From contig OX638130.1 in the NCBI GenBank assembly GCA_951804985.1, forward strand, positions 119,301,593-119,365,592: DNA of 64,000 bases, read 5' to 3'. A program made the translations under genes and the position numbers. Numbering within the stretch: position 1 is the stretch's first letter; every line of letters starts with the position of its first letter. This DNA comes from Dryomyza anilis (lineage: Eukaryota > Arthropoda > Insecta > Diptera > Dryomyzidae). Under the pieces are notes generated by a model. That model saw only the letters and a list, made by a program, of their open reading frames with translations, had not been told where the DNA came from and did no database searches. Below are positions 52,901 through 58,900 of this stretch, piece by piece.

Positions 52901-55900
52901 TTGAATGAACATTTTTATTTTGTGTTGAGACACAATGTTGCTGCAACATCTAAAATTTTTCATCAACATTTGAAAGCAAACTGTAAAAAATTAATATGAC
53001 GAAAATAAAGAAATAAAACACGAAACAGAATGTTGCTGCAACATTCAAAAAGTTGATTCAACATTATAAAAAAAAACTGCGTATTTAATGAAATTTGTCT
53101 ACTAACAAAACCATGAAAAAAACAGACATTTCAAGTCCAATGAAATTTTTAATTTTGTGTTGAGTCACAATATTGCTGCAACAAATTGTTAATCCACATT
53201 TGAAAGAAAACTCTAAAAAAATAATATTATTTGTCTACGTAAGCATGAGCAAATATTAAAAGAAAAAAAAAATGAATCATGTGTGTTTTTGTTGAGACAC
53301 AATGTTGCCGCAACATCTGAAAAGTACATTCAAAATTAAAAATACCGCTAATTTAATATGATTTGTCTACTAACAGAATGATTAGATAAAAATAAAATAC
53401 AAAAAACGAAAAAAAAAATTTTTTTTCGGAACATGTTGGGGCAAAAATACAAATTTTACGAAGATTTTGATTTCAAAATTCTAGAATTTTAAATATAACA
53501 CTGTAAAAAATGAAAAATAATTTTAATGATATTGCTAAAATATTAAAAAAAAAATGCTAAATAAAATACGACAGTGTTATATTTGCAACATGTTGCTGCA
53601 ACATTTAAAAATTTGTAGATTTCAGAATGTTCAGACCATTTTTCTGCCGCATTGAACATAAAATGCGTATGTAGCAACGCTTCGTATTACGTATTACTTT
53701 TATATTTTTTTTTTATATTTTTAAAATATTCTTTTTTTTATACGTGTTGTGCAGCATGTTTACCAACTGAATGATATCTACGAAACGTCGTAGGTGCTTT
53801 ACACAGGTTGTCGTTGCGCGCACTGGTTGCGTTGCTCATTTGCTGGGTTTATCAAAAGTTTTTGCAAGTTTCTTACTTTATTTTGGTTTCTTAATTGCAT
53901 TAGAAGAAGATTTTAAACAACCAGCAACATAAACTTTGACTCCACTAAGAACTGCAGCAGCAGCAATAGCAATAGCAAAAGCATCGGCAACGGCAACAAT
54001 CGTCGTTCAAGACTTATTCGACTTTAGACAGTTTTTGTAGTTCTTGCTGCCATTGTTTGGTAAAACTTTAAATTACTTGTTCCAGGCAACGTCTGTTGAA
54101 AGTTCAGTGTAGTTCAGTACAGACCCCTGTGCGCATAGCTCAATGTCGTTTATACGATTCATTTGATGCGTGAGTAGGAGGTGCGAGGATGGGAAAGGTC
54201 TTTATAAAAATAAAAATAAAGGTAGCAGTTAGGTTATGCTAGTTAATGGTATTTGAGATAGATGTTATTGTAGATGGCGCCAGCGGTGTCTCTGCGCAAA
54301 GATACTCGTTTTTATTACACTTTTCAATTTGTTAATGAAGTAGTATTTTGAAGGGTAGATATTTTCATTAGTTTTTGGAGAGATTTTTATAATATGCATA
54401 TTTTGTGCAAAAACTCAAAGATGTTAGATGAACTTTTTATTTGTGGCAAAGTTAAGCAGCTGATGCTCGAGGCGTTTTGGCATAAGTGGACTTCGTATTG
54501 TAGTCATTAATTTCATCACATTTTCTAAGTTATTAGCATAGGATATTTAAACAAATTTTTTTATCATTTTTGGCATTAGTTAATGTCTGATTTTAGTCTA
54601 ACGATTTCGGTTATGATTTTATATTCAAAATATCGATTTCAACTTCATGCTTTTGTTTGCATCTATATTAGTACATAATGTAGTAAATATTATTTAATGC
54701 TATGCCACGTTACTATTTGCATCTCTTTCACTCACCTATACTCGTGGGACATGAAGAACGTGCCGCGAATGAGACAACCGTTGGGAAAAAAGAATATTTA
54801 ACCTATGTTTTTATATCATTATGGCTATTAATTGATTTCTGATTTTAGTCTAATGATTTCGTTAACGATTTTATATTAAAAATTATCGATTTCAACTTTA
54901 TGCTTTTGTTTGCATCTAAATTAGTACATAATGTTGAAATTATTATTTAATGCTATGCCACGTTACTATATGCATCTCTTTCACTCACCTATACTCGTGG
55001 GACATGAAGAACGTGCCGCGAATGAGACAACCGTTGGGATTCTTGCGTTTGCCATTGAAAATCTTTGTGTAATGATCGTAATTATTCAAATTGACAGCGC
55101 CATCGAATGTAAGCAGAATCATCTGTGGTATCTGTAAAAGAGAGCATAAGAAATTTGAAGAAAAAAATTAAATAAGTAGCAGAATTCCAAAAATAAACTT
55201 ATGAAAAGTGAAAAAAAAGAACAGAAAAAAATCATACTACTTATGACAGCCATATCATTTGCCAATGTCGCAATTACGTCAACGTTATATGAAAAACTTG
55301 AAAAAAACTGCTGAGACTGACCAAGCATAAAAATACTTTTAAAAAACAGCCACAATTTGTGAACACATTATTTTTATTATTATGATGATGATGATGATTT
55401 TTTGTGCGAATTGCATTCATTATCGCCTAGCAATAATATTTCCATAATTCATTCGCAAATGCATTCAATTCAATTCGATTCATTTCATTTATTTTATTTG
55501 CTTGATGCGCATTCAAAAGGCGGCTCTTCTCATTCACTGAAATTATTGCAAAGAAACTACTGAAATTGATGCGGCCGCATCGATAAAAGCAAAATCCGGA
55601 TAATAATACCGCTGCCAGCGCAAAAAACTGCCCACGAACTGGGTGCTTTTTGTGGCTGTAAATCGTCGCTCTTCAATGTGCTGCTGATGATGATGATGTT
55701 GATGAAACGCATAACAAATGCGTTCAACTCACTCGCGGTCATATTGAGTTCTAAAAAATATAAGATTCGAACCATTGAACTTGAAGCGCATTCAACTTGG
55801 AGCCATGGACTTGTTTTTCTTTTGTATTTTTTTAAAAAACTTTTTTTCATATTTCTCTCATATTTTTCTTTTGTATCCACTGAATGCTGGAATTTATTTA

Positions 55901-58900
55901 ATGCTTTCTGTAGTATCATTTGCTGTTGGCTCCATTGGATAGTGTAGAGCGAGTCCCAAGTACCTCGACGTTTTTCCCGGACTTTGCTTTGTTTTTGTTG
56001 TCACTGATATTGGTGGTGCTGATGTTGTTATTGCTGCAATTTGCATTGCTTTTAGCGCAATTGCATTAATCGATGATGCTTTTCGAATACTACTACCTAC
56101 TACTACTATTTTCTACTACTTTTTGTTTTTTTTTTTGCTGAAATCGATTCGCCAAATAATAATGCACTTAAACGTTATTGCAAGTGGAGTGGCGCAAATT
56201 TTAAATGGAATTGATTTCCGCCAAATAAACGATAAACAAATGGAGCATAAGCAGTTGCAGTAGAAAAATTCAAAAAAAAAAATAGTAGCAAAAATGCAAC
56301 GACATCCAAGCAGCGGCAAATGCAGTCGACTTCAATTGATGAAATTTTCTTTTTAATCTATTTAATGTTTAACTTGATTTTATGCGCTGCGAGGAGTCAT
56401 TTGTGAGTGACATGAATACGGAGAGTGCTCGTGAATGAATACTTATTGTAGGTGGAGTCACGTTATGAAAAGGGATATTTATAGTTTTTGGTGGAAAATT
56501 AAAAATTGTAGACGACAAATGCTATCTAATTAGAAAATTTATTTTTAGATAATAATTATTTTTTTTTAGTGAAAAATTAAATTTTTAGGGAAAACATTAA
56601 TTTTTAGGGAAAAATTGAATTTTTAGTGAAAAATTTAATTTTTAATGAATAATGGAATTTTTAATGAAAAATTTAATTTAGTGAAAAATTAAATGTTTGT
56701 GAAAAATTGAATTTTTAGGGAAAAATTGAATTTTTAGTGAAAATTTTAATTTTTAATGAATAATTGAATTTCTAATGAAATATTTAATTTAGTCAAAAAT
56801 TAAATTTTAATTGAAAAACTGAATTTAGTTAAAATTTTACTTTTCAGACAAAAAAGTGAAAAATTGAAGCGAAACATTGATTTTCTAATGAAAAATTTAA
56901 TTTTTAATGAAGAATTGATTTTTTTTAATAAAAATTAAATTTGTAATGAAAAATTGAATTTATAGTGAAAAATTTTCACTATAAATTCAATTTTTCATTA
57001 CAAATTTAATTTTTATTAAAAAAAATCAATTCTTCATTAAAAATTAAATTTTTCAATTAAATTTTTAGTGAAAAATTGAATTTTTAGTGAAAAATTGAAT
57101 TTTTAATGCAAAATTAAATTTTTAGTGAAAAATTGAATTTTTAGTGAAAAATTGAATTTTTAGTGAAAAATTGAATTTTTAAGGAAAAATTGAATTTTTA
57201 GTGATAAATTGAATTTTTAGTAAAAATTTTAATTTTTAGTGATAAATTGAATTTTTTAGTGAAAAATTGAATTTTTAGTGAAAATTTGAATTTTTAGTGA
57301 AAAATTAATTTTTAATGCAAAATTAAATTTTTAGTGAAAAATTGAATTTTTAGTGAAAAATTGAATTTTTAGTGAAAAATTGAATTTTAGGTGAAGAATT
57401 AAATTTTTAGTGAAAAATTGAATTTTTAGTAAAAAATTGAATTTTTAGTGAAAAATTGAATTTTTAATGAAAAATTGAATTTTTAGTGAAAAATTGAATT
57501 TTTAGTGAAAAATTGAATTTTTAGTGAAAAATTGAATTTTTAGTGAAAAATTGAATTTTTAGTGAAAAATGGAATTTTTAAGGAAAAATTGAATTTTTAG
57601 TGAAAAATTCAATTTTTAGTAAAAAAATTGAATATTTAGTGAAAAATTAATTTTTAATGCAAAATTAAATTTTTAGTGAAAAATTGAATTTTTAGTGAAA
57701 AATTGAATTTTTAGTGAAAAATTGAATTTTTGGTGAAGAATTAAATTTTTAGTGAAAAATTGAATTTTTAGTGAAAAATTGAATTTTTAGTGAAAAATTT
57801 AATTTTTAGTGAAAAATTGAATTTTTAGTGAAAAATTGAATTTTTAGTGAAAAATTGAATTTTTAGTGAAAAATGGAATTTTTAGTGAAAAATTGAATTT
57901 TTAGTGAAAAATTGAATTTTTAGTGAAAAATTGAATTTTTAGTGAAAAATTTTTCAAATTTTGTACTTAAAAATTATTTCTTAATTTTAGTATTGCATTA
58001 ATTAGCATGTAGCATATTATCTCGTATTAATTTGTATTACAACCTATGGGACTAAACCGCTGTAATCCACTTGACATGCATCTTGTTCTACATAACGTGA
58101 CCTAAATTAAACGTGCTGTTTAAGCCCGTCAAATAATCGCTCCTTGATTAATCACAATAAATAATGCCATTTAATAATTAAGTTTTAATGCGTCATTTAA
58201 TTAGGTTGCACCTCCTCCCCTAACCACAACAAAGCCTTCTTGTGTTTGCTTTTCTAATCCATTGGGATCATTTGTCAATCGTCTTCATTTGTCCTTAATA
58301 TGTTCAGTCGTATGTACATAGATTTTCATTAGATTTCGGTGGGGTTTTTGAGAGGGTTTTTGGCGATTATGAAGACCATATATTTGTGGTCATATTATCG
58401 GTCAGCAATTGTTGCTGTTGCTGCTACTATTATTAAAATAATTATTATTATTTCCGGCATCATGCGTAATACTTTAATTACATTATAATCGAAAAATTCA
58501 ATTTCATCGTCGGCACCGCATATGGCACCGCTTTACCGCTAATTAAGTGCGTATCATGTTGGCGGCAGCATTTGTGGCAATGTTGCTGTGGCTGCTGCTG
58601 CCTTCACCGCAATGCTGACGTCATTTTTAACAGATATATGTTAATTTATTACATTTTCTTGTAGGGAATTCTATTACATTCTTTGAGGTAAATTTCGATT
58701 TAAGTGTTGTAATTAGGCAGCTAATTAGCCACATGTTGCTTTAGTATTTTTAGGCATTTTTTATTTTCATTTATTATTACGGCATTTTATATTTCTGAAA
58801 GTTTATATTTAGTATGGTAAAAATTACTAAAACCTACCTTCTCAGGCTCGAGACCACCGGGCGCTTGGGTGCCGTCCTTGGAGCAGAAGCAGTAGGGCAG

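Larger units (their letters stand above)
27622..54988 (-). other. Intron B-C (27.4 kb)
   Basis: The donor is GTGAGT at 54988 and the acceptor TTTCAG at 27622. It is filled with at least ten unrelated tandem or foldback repeat families, described separately. Patches without recognised content, apart from microsatellites and AT-rich sequence, are 29.4-30.4, 33.0-36.3, 38.1-39.4, 41.5-42.3, 43.0-44.2, 45.0-45.9, 46.9-48.1, 50.0-51.4 and 53.6-54.5 kb. The GC-richer patches at 37.95-38.6, 43.2-43.95, 46.9-47.5 and 50.1-50.6 kb have CAG/CAA-rich strings and open frames without recognisable domains. Confidence 0.85.
55132..58837 (-). other. Intron A-B (3.7 kb)
   Basis: The donor is GTAGGT at 58837 and the acceptor TTTACAG at 55132. 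It contains the third 19-bp array (56.56-57.95 kb) and a TGA run at 55380-55395. The rest (55.15-56.5 and 58.0-58.8 kb) is mixed sequence with no recognised gene. Confidence 0.85.
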
